The position numbers and the translations under genes were made by a program. Shown here in pieces: positions 34,693 through 43,154 of a stretch of 64,000 bases of DNA. The stretch lies in the NCBI RefSeq assembly GCF_001423105.1, contig NZ_LMNV01000002.1:2095461-2159460 (forward strand). The letters run 5' to 3'. Each line of letters opens with the position of its first letter. Within the stretch, counting starts at the first letter, position 1. The notes under the pieces are model-generated. The model had not been told where the DNA came from and searched no databases. It was given only the letters and a program-made list of their open reading frames with translations. The DNA comes from Frondihabitans sp. Leaf304 (GTDB lineage: Bacteria > Actinomycetota > Actinomycetes > Actinomycetales > Microbacteriaceae).

Positions 34693-35721
34693 TCACGAAA
34701 AGGTAACGGCAGGAGCCGCCACCGATCCGCGCTCCACCAGACGACCGGGAAGACGCTCAACCGAAGCCTGTGCGGGCCCCTCCTGCTGGAACTGACGCAC
34801 CGAGAGCTCGACGGCGCGACGCCCCATCGCGGCGTGCGGCAGAGCCACCGTCGTGAGCCCGGGGCGAAGGGCGGCCGCGACGATGCGGAGGTCGTCGACG
34901 CCGACGATCGAGACGTCGTGGGGAATGGTGATGCCCGGTGCCAGCACGACCTCCTGGTAGACCCCCATCGCCATCTCGTCGTTGAAGGCGAACACGGCGG
35001 TCGCCCGGTCGGGGCCCCGCCTGGCCTGGGCGATCGCGAAAGCCCCCGCAGCGGCATCGGCCGGCCCGGGAACGCGCACGATCTCGCACTCGAGCCCCTC
35101 GGCCTCCATCACCTGCCGGTAGCCCTCCTCGCGACCACCGACCGCCGGGACGTCCTCCTCGACGGTGAGGTGCAGGATCCTGCGGTGCCCCGCTTCGACC
35201 AGATGCCGCGTCGCCAACACGCCGATCCCCACCTCGTCGGGCACCACGGTCGGGCTGGTCGTGCCCGGGTCATAGGCGTCGACCAGCACCGTGCGTGCCG
35301 GATCGAGCCGCGCCGGAAGGGTGACCACCCGGTGCGACGACGACGCGAAGATGAGCCCGTCGACCTGCTGGGCGAGAAGAGCATCGATCTGCGCGTCTTC
35401 GACAGTGTCGCGGTTGACGTTGATGATCATCAGCATGAGGCCGAGCTCGGCAGCCGCCTCCTGCGCACCGACCAGGATCAGGCCGGCGTACGGCGTCGTC
35501 GCGATCTCCTCGCTGACGAAGCCGATCAGATTCGTGCGGCTCGACCGGAGCGCACTCGCGATGCGGTTGGGGGCGTAGCCGAGCTCGGCGGCGATCCGCT
35601 GCACCCGGATGCGGGTCTTGTCGCTCACCTTGCCACGGCCGTTCAGAGCGTGCGACACGGTTGTGACCGAGACGCCGGCGGCCTCGGCGACGGACCGGAT
35701 TCCGAGCTTCTCCTGCCTCAT
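34693..35721 (-). CDS. LacI-family regulator of the alpha-glucoside operon
   Basis: The 342-residue repressor has its helix-turn-helix at residues 6-50 (IRSVAEAAGVSVTTVSHALN), a hinge (IASALRSSRTNLIGF) and a ligand domain (FAFNDEMAMGVYQ, VSIVGVDDLRI). I start at ATG 35721 because GGGAGG lies seven bases upstream; an ATG at 35736 is possible. It is on the same strand, just upstream of the importer operon, with its presumed operator in the gap. It is expected to bind the imported sugar as inducer. Confidence 0.88.
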   Translation of the reverse strand: MRQEKLGIRSVAEAAGVSVTTVSHALNGRGKVSDKTRIRVQRIAAELGYAPNRIASALRSSRTNLIGFVSEEIATTPYAGLILVGAQEAAAELGLMLMIINVNRDTVEDAQIDALLAQQVDGLIFASSSHRVVTLPARLDPARTVLVDAYDPGTTSPTVVPDEVGIGVLATRHLVEAGHRRILHLTVEEDVPAVGGREEGYRQVMEAEGLECEIVRVPGPADAAAGAFAIAQARRGPDRATAVFAFNDEMAMGVYQEVVLAPGITIPHDVSIVGVDDLRIVAAALRPGLTTVALPHAAMGRRAVELSVRQFQQEGPAQASVERLPGRLVERGSVAAPAVTFS

Positions 35722-35870
35722 CGCACTGCCTCCCATGGCTGATCCCCACCATCGACGGGCCCTCGCGAGGTGGCGGCGAGCGGCGAACGGTCGAAGTTCG
35801 GGGGTGTGTGCACATGAAGATACGCCATTGTGGGTGCAGGAAGGCGCGCACCGCCTCCGGGCCGGCTGCC

Positions 35871-35899
35871 GAGCGGCGGCTGCCGGATCCTTGGCCCCT
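35871..35899. repeat. 29-bp dispersed repeat, copy A
   Basis: GAGCGGCGGC followed by (T or G)GCCGGATCCTTGGCCCCT occurs here and at 38934-38962 with one mismatch. Copy A ends four bases before the stop of the response regulator gene. Confidence 0.6.
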
Positions 35900-35903
35900 G
35901 GCC

Positions 35904-36563
35904 CTAGCTCGTCTTCTGCAACCAGGCGAGAACGGCCAGAACCCGCCGGTGCGCGGTGCCCGAATCGTCGAGCCCGAGCTTCTGAAAGATCGCCGTCGTG
36001 TGCTTCTCGACCGAGGCGACCGCGAGGTGGAGCCCCGAGGCGATGCCCTGATTGGTGCGGCCCTCCGCCATGAGCGAGAGCACCTCGATCTCGCGGGGAG
36101 TGAGCCTCGACAGCGGATCGTGCCGACGTGCCAGCAGGTCGCGGACGATCTGCTCGTCGATCACGGTGCCGCCGCCGACGATGCGTTCGACGGCGTCTTG
36201 CAGCTCGTCGAGCGACGAGACGCGGTCCTTCAAGAGATAGCCGACACCGGAGGCGCCGGTGTCGAGCAGGTCGGCGGCGTACTCGGCCTCGGCGTACTGG
36301 CTCAGCAGCAGCACGCCGACCGCGGGATGCGAGGCCTTGATCGCGACACCGGCGCGCACCCCCTCGTCGCGGAACGTCGGCGGCATCCGGATGTCGAGCA
36401 CGGCGAGATCGGGGCGCACCTCGTCGAGACCCGCCATCAGCGAGTCGGCGTCGCCGTACGTGCCGACGACGTCGAACCCCGCCTCCTGGAAGAGGCGCGC
36501 GACGCCCTCGCGGAGCAGGACAGAGTCGTCGGCGAGAACGACGCGGACGGCGGAGGGGCTCAT
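35904..36563 (-). CDS. NarL/LuxR-type response regulator
   Basis: The 219-residue regulator has a receiver domain with acidic pair DD near residues 12-13, phosphoacceptor Asp in LAVLDIRMPP, and Lys in YLLKDR. A GerE-type helix-turn-helix (SRLTPREIEVLSLMAEGRTN and VASVEKHTTAIFQKLGL) follows at about 150-205. The ATG at 36563 is five bases from the kinase stop, so the pair is one operon. It is the output of the adjacent sensor kinase. Target genes are not evident. Confidence 0.92.
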   Translation of the reverse strand: MSPSAVRVVLADDSVLLREGVARLFQEAGFDVVGTYGDADSLMAGLDEVRPDLAVLDIRMPPTFRDEGVRAGVAIKASHPAVGVLLLSQYAEAEYAADLLDTGASGVGYLLKDRVSSLDELQDAVERIVGGGTVIDEQIVRDLLARRHDPLSRLTPREIEVLSLMAEGRTNQGIASGLHLAVASVEKHTTAIFQKLGLDDSGTAHRRVLAVLAWLQKTS

Positions 36564-36567
36564 CCGA

Positions 36568-38010
36568 TCAGCGTACGGGCGGGCGGGGTGCGGGCGGGGT
36601 CGAGCCGGTCGGGGCTGAGCCTGCCGGAGCTGCGCCTGCAAGGGCCGAGCCGGCAAGCGGCAGGGCCGCGGTGATGCGGGTCGGGCCGCCCGCCGGGCTG
36701 TCGACGGCGAGCGATCCGCGGAGGCCGGTCAGCCGCGCGGCCAGCCCGCTGAGCCCATGACCGAGCGTCTCGGTCGCCCCGCCCCGACCGTTGTCGATCA
36801 CCTCGACGACGAGCGTGCGCCGGCGCCGGGGCAGCAGCGCGCCGGTCACCTCGGTGCGGATGGCCACCGAAGCCGCCGTCGCCCCGGAGTGCTTGGCCAC
36901 GTTCGAGAGCAACTCCGACACCACAAAGTAGACGCTGCGTTCGATCGGCCCGACCGAGGCCTCGTCGTCCGGCACGTCGAGCGCCGTCGTCGTCGGCACC
37001 GGGTTGCGCGACGCGAGCGAGCGAACCGCCGAGACGAGGCCGCGATCCTGCAGCAGCGGCGGTGCCATCCCCCTCGACAGGTCGCGGAGCTCCTGCAGCG
37101 TGTCTTTGGTGAGCGCGAGCGCTCCCTCGAGGAGCGGCCGCACCGTCTCGTCGTCGTCTTTCAGGGCGCGCAGCGAACTCGACAGGTCGTACTGCACCCT
37201 CAACAGGCTCTGCTGCGGGCCGTCGTGGATGTCGCGTTCGAGCCGGCGCAGAGCGTCGTCTTCGGCGAGGAGGGCCGACACCCGAGACACCTCGCTGTCG
37301 GCAATTTCGCGCCGCAGCACCGCCGAGCTGCTCTCGCCGAGCAGCAGCCGGGCCGCCCCCTCGTGGATGCGCACCAGACCGTGAACGACAAGCGGCAGAA
37401 CGACGAGCAGGATCCCGCCCACCGCCGCATAGAAGACGCTCTCGCCGGCGAGAAGCCCCTCCCTGGTGCTCTCCGGCAGATACCCCGGGATCGCCCGGAG
37501 CACCGTCACATGCACCCACGTCTCACCGGGCTCGGCCGGCAGATAGCGACCCCAGAACCAGTACGTCACGCCGCCGACCGAGAGGGCGAGCCAGGCGACC
37601 GCGACGATCCACGTCACGAGCCCGAGCACGAACGCGACGAGCAGGCCGTGCACCCACGCGCCCCAGGTGCGGGCATCCGCGACGATGTCGACGAAGCGCC
37701 GCCACAGCGAACCGCGAGCTCGTCGCACCGGCCAGTCGGGCGCCTCGATGGGAGGCCGGCCGGCCCGCCTCAGGCGGAGCAGCTCGAAGGATCCGAATCG
37801 CTGCGCGAGCAGGAGCGTCGCGGCCAGAATCGGAAACCCGACCCAGAAGATCGCCGTCGAGACTCCCACCACGAACCCGGTCAGCAGCGCCACGAAGCTC
37901 ACGATGCCAATCGGCAGCGACACCAGCAGGTAGCCGAGGGCGCGCGGCAGGTCGCGCCACCGGCGGAGGTATCGCCGGAGGGGGCCCGCGGGGCGCTGGG
38001 GGTCGGTCAC
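36568..38010 (-). CDS. two-component sensor histidine kinase, NarL-partner (HisKA_3) type
   Basis: The 480-residue kinase starts at GTG 38010. Its N-terminal half has about five membrane helices in a sensor-like bundle (about 28-70, 115-150 and 190-225) with no large extracellular domain. The dimerisation/phosphoacceptor motif is LERDIHDGPQQSLLRVQYDL, with its His about residue 290. The ATPase boxes are ELLSNVAKHSG (N) and VIDNGRGG (G1). The C-terminal 25 residues are low-complexity Ala/Pro. Such kinases often sense envelope stress. A longer frame to 38652 has no support. Confidence 0.88.
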   Translation of the reverse strand: MTDPQRPAGPLRRYLRRWRDLPRALGYLLVSLPIGIVSFVALLTGFVVGVSTAIFWVGFPILAATLLLAQRFGSFELLRLRRAGRPPIEAPDWPVRRARGSLWRRFVDIVADARTWGAWVHGLLVAFVLGLVTWIVAVAWLALSVGGVTYWFWGRYLPAEPGETWVHVTVLRAIPGYLPESTREGLLAGESVFYAAVGGILLVVLPLVVHGLVRIHEGAARLLLGESSSAVLRREIADSEVSRVSALLAEDDALRRLERDIHDGPQQSLLRVQYDLSSSLRALKDDDETVRPLLEGALALTKDTLQELRDLSRGMAPPLLQDRGLVSAVRSLASRNPVPTTTALDVPDDEASVGPIERSVYFVVSELLSNVAKHSGATAASVAIRTEVTGALLPRRRRTLVVEVIDNGRGGATETLGHGLSGLAARLTGLRGSLAVDSPAGGPTRITAALPLAGSALAGAAPAGSAPTGSTPPAPRPPVR

Positions 38011-38132
38011 GCTGCCATTCTCGCGGGTGCCGGTGCGGTTACCGCGGCCGCTGCTTGTGCGCCTGCCGCTGCCGGGGCGGTCCGTGGTGGCTTCGGCGGC
38101 CGCGGTGCTGCGACTCTCGGCCAGGGCCGCGG

Positions 38133-38816
38133 TCACAGGGTTCCGCTGCGGCTGGGCTCGAGAGCGATCGGGGCTGGTCGCACGGCGGGCGCTCGTGGCA
38201 CCTGCCGGGCTCGACGCGCCTCGGTCGCGCGAGCGACGCGACGCGAGACGGCGTCGACCACGAAGCCGATACCCAGCGCCGCTACGGCCGCGACCGCGGC
38301 ACCGAGAAGGGGCTGCTCGTGCAACCACGCACCGGCGAGGATCCCGATGCCGATCGAGTACCCGGCCCAGAGGGCGCCCGAGATCGCGCTCAGCACCATG
38401 AACCGACGCCGCGAGAATCCACTCGACCCCGCCAACACGTTGACCGCCACCCGTCCGATCGGCACGAACCGGGCGGTGAGGATCGTCGACGCGGAACGCT
38501 CCCGCAAGGTGACCCGCACCCGTGCCAGCAGCCGGGCCATACGGGGCCGACGCGTGAACCCGAACCGATCGATGCCGAGGCGCCGGCCGAGCCAGAACGC
38601 GATGTTGTCGCCGACGAACGATCCGGCCGCCGCGGCGAGGAGCACGAGCCACGGGTTCGGGGCACCGGTCGCGAAGCCGATCGACGCCAGCGCGACCACC
38701 AGGGTCTCGCTCGGAACCGGCGGGAAGAAGCCGTCGATGGCCACCAGCACGAAGAGGGCGAGCAGGATCAGCGGCGAGGCTGCTCCGGCGAGAAGAAGAG
38801 AGGTGAGGGCGTCCAC
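38133..38816 (-). CDS. DedA-family membrane protein
   Basis: The 227-residue protein has the SNARE-associated/DedA signature. It shows DGFFPPVPSETLVVA near the N-terminus, the GSFVGDNIAFWLGRRLG segment with its glycine-rich re-entrant loop, and RFVPIGRVAVNVLAG. Members flip or move lipid intermediates such as undecaprenyl phosphate and maintain proton motive force; the exact role here is unknown. The C-terminal 25 residues are a Pro/Arg/Ala-rich tail. The start is GTG. It lies just upstream of the kinase gene on the same strand, with a 122-base gap. Confidence 0.85.
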   Translation of the reverse strand: MDALTSLLLAGAASPLILLALFVLVAIDGFFPPVPSETLVVALASIGFATGAPNPWLVLLAAAAGSFVGDNIAFWLGRRLGIDRFGFTRRPRMARLLARVRVTLRERSASTILTARFVPIGRVAVNVLAGSSGFSRRRFMVLSAISGALWAGYSIGIGILAGAWLHEQPLLGAAVAAVAALGIGFVVDAVSRRVARATEARRARQVPRAPAVRPAPIALEPSRSGTL

Positions 38817-39242
38817 GTCGGATCCGATCTGTTGGTTTTCACGACACCGACGACGCTACGGACGCCCCCGCGAGCGCACGACGGGGCTGCCCGCCCGGTT
38901 CGAGTAGGGGTAGCCCTACCTCGGCGGGAGGTCGAGCGGCGGCGGCCGGATCCTTGGCCCCTCGGTGCACCGGGCCGAGAGCCGAACGCCGGCGTCCCCC
39001 GGGAGTCCCCCTCATGACCGACACCCGCCTTGGGGGCTGCGCAGGAGCGCTCACTTTGGTTGGATCAGACCAAGAGAACGCGGGTGGTGGGACACCCGGG
39101 ATCTCGCAGTGGGCCGCGTGGCGCGGCTGAGCTCACGACGTCGGAATTCGGGCCGACGTCGGGGCTCAGTCGCGCCGTACGCCTCGCCTCACGGGCGACC
39201 GGCCTCGAGCCACCTCGACGCCGACCGGATCGGCACCCTGCT
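38817..39242. other. gap of about 425 bases with stem-loops, no gene seen
   Basis: The region holds the promoter side of the DedA gene and the 3' side of the MFS gene. A hairpin GTAGGG/CCCTAC lies near 38904. A larger stem CGACGTCGG/CCGACGTCG (39136-39144 and 39153-39161), with outer CTGAG/CTCAG pairing, may be the MFS terminator. The 29-bp repeat copy B lies at 38934-38962. Confidence 0.5.
38934..38962. repeat. 29-bp dispersed repeat, copy B
   Basis: It has the same sequence as 35871-35899 except for one base. Both copies include GGATCCT, the heptamer discussed under findings. Confidence 0.6.
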
Positions 39243-40619
39243 TCAGGCGGTTCGCCGAGGCACGGCCCGCCCGCTGACCGCGAGCCCCAGCACCGCTACG
39301 GCCGCTGCCACCGCGAAACACGCCACGAACGCGGCCGGCTCACTCGACCCGCCGAGCAGTCCGAACACGGCGCCGTTCAGGCCCAGCACCACTGCGGCCC
39401 CGGCCGAGTCGGCGATCGTGAGGGCGCTGCTGTTGAAGCCCCGCTCGTCGTCGTGCGAATACCGCAGCACCAGCACCGAGAAGCGCGGATAGACGAACCC
39501 CATGCCGAAGCCGGTGATCGTCCAGCCCACCACGATCACAGCCGGGGTGAGATGCCAGAGGGGTGTTGCAACCGCTGAAAGCACTCCGGCGACGATCAGC
39601 ACCAGGCCGAGGCGGATCCCCGTCCGCTGAGACACCCGCTCGCCGAGCCTGCCGACCAACCAGCTCGCGAACGCCCAGCTCACGGCACCGAGGGTCAGCG
39701 TGATGCCCGACGCGGCCGGCGAGAAGCCGTACTGCGCGCTCAGCAGATACGGGATGAACACGTCGCCCCCGAGGAACGCCGCACCGGCCAGCCCCCGCAG
39801 CAGCACGAGCGTCGGCACCCCGGCGCGGGCCCCGAGCGTGCCCTTCGGCAGCAGCGGCCGCAGCGCCACGGCGAGCACCACGACTGCGGCGATCGTCACG
39901 AGGCCAGCCACCACGGGCGGCACCTCCGACAAGAGGTTGAGGCCGACGACGGCGACCGCCGCGGCAACGGACCACAGGATCCGGGAGACGCTCCACGCCA
40001 CCGGCTCCCCCGCCGGCCCCACCACTCCCTTCAGGGTCGGCACCACCATGCAGAATGCCGGCACCGAGGCCAGCAACGCCCCGAGGAACACCCAGTGCCA
40101 GCCCACCGTCTCGGTCAGGGTGCCCGCGATCACCGGGCCGACCAGCCCCGGAATCACCCACGCCGCAGCGAACCCCGCGAACACCGACGCGTGCAGGCGC
40201 TCCGGAAAGACGCGCGACACGAGCACGTACAAACCGACGATCACCGCGCCCGAGCCGAGCCCCTGCACGAGGCGACCCAGCAGCAGAACGAGCATGGTCG
40301 GTGCGAGCCCCACGACCAGCAGGCCGGCACCGAAGAGCAACGTGGACGTGATCACGACCCGGCGCGGTCCGGCGCGGTCGGCCCAGTTGCCGGCGACGAC
40401 CATGCCGACGAGGCTGGTGGCGAGCGGCGCCGCGAAGGCGAGGGAGTAGAGGCTTTCGCCGTTCAGCTCGCGGCTGACTGTCGGCATCACGGTGGTGACG
40501 GCAAGTGCCTCGAAGGCCGCGATGCCGATCAGGGCGCACATGCCGAGGGTGGCCAGGAGGTATTGCCTGCTGAAGACGCCGGGCTCGCGCGGGGGCGACT
40601 CGACGGCTTCTGTGCTCAC
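39243..40619 (-). CDS. MFS multidrug-type exporter
   Basis: The 458-residue protein has twelve or more membrane helices. The MFS loop 2-3 motif is GNWADRAGPRRVVI (GxxaDrxGxkr), and a motif C-like segment AAWVIPGLVGPVIAG in helix 5 is typical of drug/proton antiporters. It should exchange an unknown compound for protons. GTG 40619 is set by a leaderless promoter (TAGGCT, six bases). No regulator adjoins it. The inverted-repeat element copy 5 lies just upstream. Confidence 0.88.
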   Translation of the reverse strand: MSTEAVESPPREPGVFSRQYLLATLGMCALIGIAAFEALAVTTVMPTVSRELNGESLYSLAFAAPLATSLVGMVVAGNWADRAGPRRVVITSTLLFGAGLLVVGLAPTMLVLLLGRLVQGLGSGAVIVGLYVLVSRVFPERLHASVFAGFAAAWVIPGLVGPVIAGTLTETVGWHWVFLGALLASVPAFCMVVPTLKGVVGPAGEPVAWSVSRILWSVAAAVAVVGLNLLSEVPPVVAGLVTIAAVVVLAVALRPLLPKGTLGARAGVPTLVLLRGLAGAAFLGGDVFIPYLLSAQYGFSPAASGITLTLGAVSWAFASWLVGRLGERVSQRTGIRLGLVLIVAGVLSAVATPLWHLTPAVIVVGWTITGFGMGFVYPRFSVLVLRYSHDDERGFNSSALTIADSAGAAVVLGLNGAVFGLLGGSSEPAAFVACFAVAAAVAVLGLAVSGRAVPRRTA

Positions 40620-40625
40620 GGGTTC

Positions 40626-40631
40626 AGCCTA
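40626..40631 (-). promoter_or_regulatory. -10 hexamer of a leaderless promoter (MFS gene)
   Basis: On the minus strand TAGGCT is followed by GAACCC and then GTG at 40619. The same 15 bases precede the hydrolase gene at 7852. Confidence 0.6.
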
Positions 40632-40659
40632 CGGCGGAGGTGGGGCGCTCGTTCGGTTC

Positions 40660-40748
40660 GGCAATTCAGGCCATAGCCGCGCACCGCCGTTGAGCGCCCC
40701 GAGGCCGCGGGGCTCCGCCTCGGCGGGCTGCTTATGGCCTGAATTGCC
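40660..40748. repeat. inverted-repeat element, copy 5
   Basis: GGCAATTCAGGCCATA (40660-40675) and TATGGCCTGAATTGCC (40733-40748) are perfect inverse complements over 16 bases. The inner 57 bases are GC-rich and contain a second hairpin (GCCCCGAGGCCGCGG region). Confidence 0.88.
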
Positions 40749-40870
40749 GACACCCGCGCGCGGCCCGGGTTGCCGCCACCCGCGCGCGGCACGGGTTGCC
40801 GACAGGGCAGCGTGGCCCGAGTCGCCCATACGGCCGCGCGGCCCGCCCCGCCGCGCGGCCGCAGAGAGCC

Positions 40871-41083
40871 CTACTGGTCGCCGACCTTCTTGTCGGCCTC
40901 GTCGCGCGCCTTCTGGATCTTGTCGGTGTGCTTGCCGCCGGTGGCCCTGTCGGCCGCGCCTGCCACGGCGTCGAGCAGCTTGTCACTGACCCCTTCGGCC
41001 TTCTCGTTCGTGAGCGCGCCCTTGACCTTGTCGTTGTTCAAGAACTGCTGCGCCTTCTTCGCGATGTCGTCGAATCCCGCCAT
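40871..41083 (-). CDS. MT0933-like antitoxin-family small protein
   Basis: The 70-residue, charged, helical protein starts at ATG 41083 (MAGFDDIAKKAQQFL). It ends with the pattern AADRATGGKHTDKIQKARDE, which matches the MT0933/Rv0909-type antitoxin family (K-x-TGGKYxDKIDxxxD). In Mycobacterium the partner toxin is an SRPBCC protein. None is encoded next to this gene, so it is an orphan, and the family is also annotated as a general small stress protein. It is monocistronic. Confidence 0.7.
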   Translation of the reverse strand: MAGFDDIAKKAQQFLNNDKVKGALTNEKAEGVSDKLLDAVAGAADRATGGKHTDKIQKARDEADKKVGDQ

Positions 41084-41210
41084 GATGCCCTCCCGAGCGT
41101 TGCTCCGAGCGATCTGCCCGCAGTTTGTCGACACGGTAGACCACCCCGCCCGCCCGGGTCCTCCCAGCCGACCCTCAGTAAGCTGAGAGCCCGACCTGGA
41201 GGGGAGTTCC

Positions 41211-42314
41211 ATGGCCGCCAAGCTCCGCACGTACGCACCCATCGCGATGCCTGTACTCGCACTGATCGCCGTCGTCGCGACGTACCACCGCTATCTGTCG
41301 ACTGGGGTGGCGATTCTCGTCGGCGCGATCCTGATTGGCGCCGTGCTCTCGGCGGTGCACCACGCCGAGGTCGTCGCCCACCGCGTCGGCGAACCGCTGG
41401 GCTCGATTGTGCTCGCTGTCGCCGTGACCGTGATCGAGGTCGGCCTCATCATCACGCTGATGCTCGCGGGCGGCAGCGGTACCGAGACCCTCGCTCGCGA
41501 CACCGCCTTCGCCGCCGTGATGATCACCTGCAATGGCATCGTGGGCCTCTCGCTGTTCCTCGGCTCGCTGAAGCACGGTCTGCCGCGGTTCAACCGCGAG
41601 GGCACCGGCGCGGCGCTCAGCGTCGTGGCGACCCTCGCCGGCGCGGCCCTCGTGCTGCCCGCGTTCACCACCGGAGCCTCGGGCGGCCGGTTCACCGGCG
41701 TCCAGCTGGCGTTCGTCGCCGTCATCGCCCTGGCGCTGTGGCTTGCGTTCGTGTCGACGCAGACCGGCCGTCACCGCGACTTCTTCCTGCCGATCAAGCC
41801 GCCGTCCGATGCCCGCCTTGATTCCACCGACTCGGGCGACCACGCCGATCCGCCGACGAACCGGGCCACGATCGTCAGCCTCGTGCTCCTGGTCGTGTCG
41901 CTGCTCTCCGTCGTTCAGCTGGGCCATGCCGTGCAGCCGAACATCGAGTCGGGCCTCGCCGCCGCCGGAATCCCCAGCACCTTCGTCGGTGTCGTGATCG
42001 CGTTCATCGTGCTGCTGCCCGAGGGCATCGCCGCCTCGCGCGCCGCCCTCGGCAACCGCCTCCAGACGAGCCTCAACCTCGGCTACGGGTCAGCCATCGC
42101 CAGCATCGGCCTCACGATCCCCGCGATCGCGGTGGCCAGCATCTGGCTCGACGGCCCGCTGGTGCTCGGCCTCGGCCCGGTCCAGCTCGTGCTCCTCGCC
42201 CTGACTCTGCTCGTGAGCGTGCTCACCGTCGCCCCTGGCCGGTCGACCCGGCTGCAGGGCATCATCCACCTGATCATCCTGGCCGCGTTCGTCTTCCTGG
42301 CCATCAGCCCGTAA
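41211..42314 (+). CDS. ChaA-type Ca2+(Na+)/H+ antiporter
   Basis: The 367-residue membrane protein has about eleven helices. The duplicated CaCA motifs are HHAEVVAHRVGEPLGSIVLA with VTVIEVGLI in the first half, and VIAFIVLLPEGIAASRAALG in the second, each carrying an essential acidic residue. It resembles Rhizobium y4hA and E. coli ChaA, which expel Ca2+, Na+ or K+ in exchange for protons. A central cytoplasmic loop (about 185-220) is hydrophilic. GGAGGGG precedes the ATG. It is monocistronic with a strong terminator. Confidence 0.88.
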   Translation: MAAKLRTYAPIAMPVLALIAVVATYHRYLSTGVAILVGAILIGAVLSAVHHAEVVAHRVGEPLGSIVLAVAVTVIEVGLIITLMLAGGSGTETLARDTAFAAVMITCNGIVGLSLFLGSLKHGLPRFNREGTGAALSVVATLAGAALVLPAFTTGASGGRFTGVQLAFVAVIALALWLAFVSTQTGRHRDFFLPIKPPSDARLDSTDSGDHADPPTNRATIVSLVLLVVSLLSVVQLGHAVQPNIESGLAAAGIPSTFVGVVIAFIVLLPEGIAASRAALGNRLQTSLNLGYGSAIASIGLTIPAIAVASIWLDGPLVLGLGPVQLVLLALTLLVSVLTVAPGRSTRLQGIIHLIILAAFVFLAISP

Positions 42315-42339
42315 GCGGCGGGTTCTTGAAGACCCTAAG

Positions 42340-42386
42340 AGCGCAGGATCCGGCGGCCCCCACTGCGAGCCGCCGGATCCTGCGCT
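42340..42386. terminator. bidirectional terminator between antiporter and racemase genes
   Basis: AGCGCAGGATCCGGCGGC (42340-42357) is the exact inverse complement of 42369-42386, giving an 18-bp stem and an 11-base loop. Each arm contains AGGATCC or its complement. Confidence 0.85.
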
Positions 42387-42413
42387 TCTGTCGTCGCTAG
42401 CCCGCGGCGCCTG

Positions 42414-43154
42414 CTAGACCCGCGCCCCGAGCTCGAATTCGGCCAGCAAACCCGCCATCGGCTTGAGCGGCGGCGTGGCATACTCGCCGCGCTTGCCGGT
42501 CGCGAGTCGGAGCCGCACGAGCGACTCGGCGAAGACGGTCGCGGCCGAAACCCCGTCGACCACCGGAGCGCCGATCTCGTCGGAGAGACGGTGGCAGAGG
42601 TCGGCCATCCCGGCGCAGCCGAGCACGACGGCGTCGGCCCCGAGCGCCAGCACCTCGCGGCACTCGGCGACGACCTTCCCGTACGCGTCGGAGGCGGGGT
42701 CGTCGAGCTCGAGCACCGGGATCTCGCAGGCCCGGACGGCGACGCACACGTCGGCGAAGCCGTAGCGCAGGACGAGCTCGTGAGCGCGGCCGGTCGTGCG
42801 ACCGAGGGTCGTGACGATGCCGAACGTGCGCCCGAGCATCGCCGCAGCGTGCATCGCGGCCTCGGCGATTCCGAGCACGGGGCCCGACGCGATCTCGCGC
42901 GCCGCGTCCAGGCCCGGGTCGCCGAAGCATGCGACGACGAAGGCATCCACGCCGCCGGCCTCCCCCTCGCGCACCTGCTCGAGCAGGCCCGGCACGGCGA
43001 GCGACTCCTCGTAGTGGCTCTCGACCGACGCGGGACCCATGCTCGGATTCACCGCCTCGACCAGGGTGGAGGGGCCGGCCACCTCGCGGGCGCACCGGCC
43101 GATCGACTCGGTCATGCTCGCGGTGGTGTTGGGATTGACGACGCGAATCAGCAT
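42414..43154 (-). CDS. Asp/Glu/hydantoin racemase-family protein
   Basis: The 246-residue enzyme has the two catalytic cysteines of the family, in VVACFGDPG and VLGCAGMAD. VVNPNTT at the N-terminus and GIAEAAMHAA are typical of hydantoin and allantoin racemases. It should interconvert stereoisomers of a hydantoin-like or amino-acid substrate without cofactor. Its ATG overlaps the stop of the NCS1 gene (TGATG), so uptake and racemisation are coupled. No hydantoinase or carbamoylase gene is nearby. Confidence 0.85.
   Translation of the reverse strand: MLIRVVNPNTTASMTESIGRCAREVAGPSTLVEAVNPSMGPASVESHYEESLAVPGLLEQVREGEAGGVDAFVVACFGDPGLDAAREIASGPVLGIAEAAMHAAAMLGRTFGIVTTLGRTTGRAHELVLRYGFADVCVAVRACEIPVLELDDPASDAYGKVVAECREVLALGADAVVLGCAGMADLCHRLSDEIGAPVVDGVSAATVFAESLVRLRLATGKRGEYATPPLKPMAGLLAEFELGARV

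Noticed and set aside
36568-38652. Longer start for the histidine kinase gene at 38652
   Set aside because: The extra 214 codons are Arg/Ala/Pro-rich and antisense to the DedA gene. GTG 38010 gives a normal kinase N-terminus.
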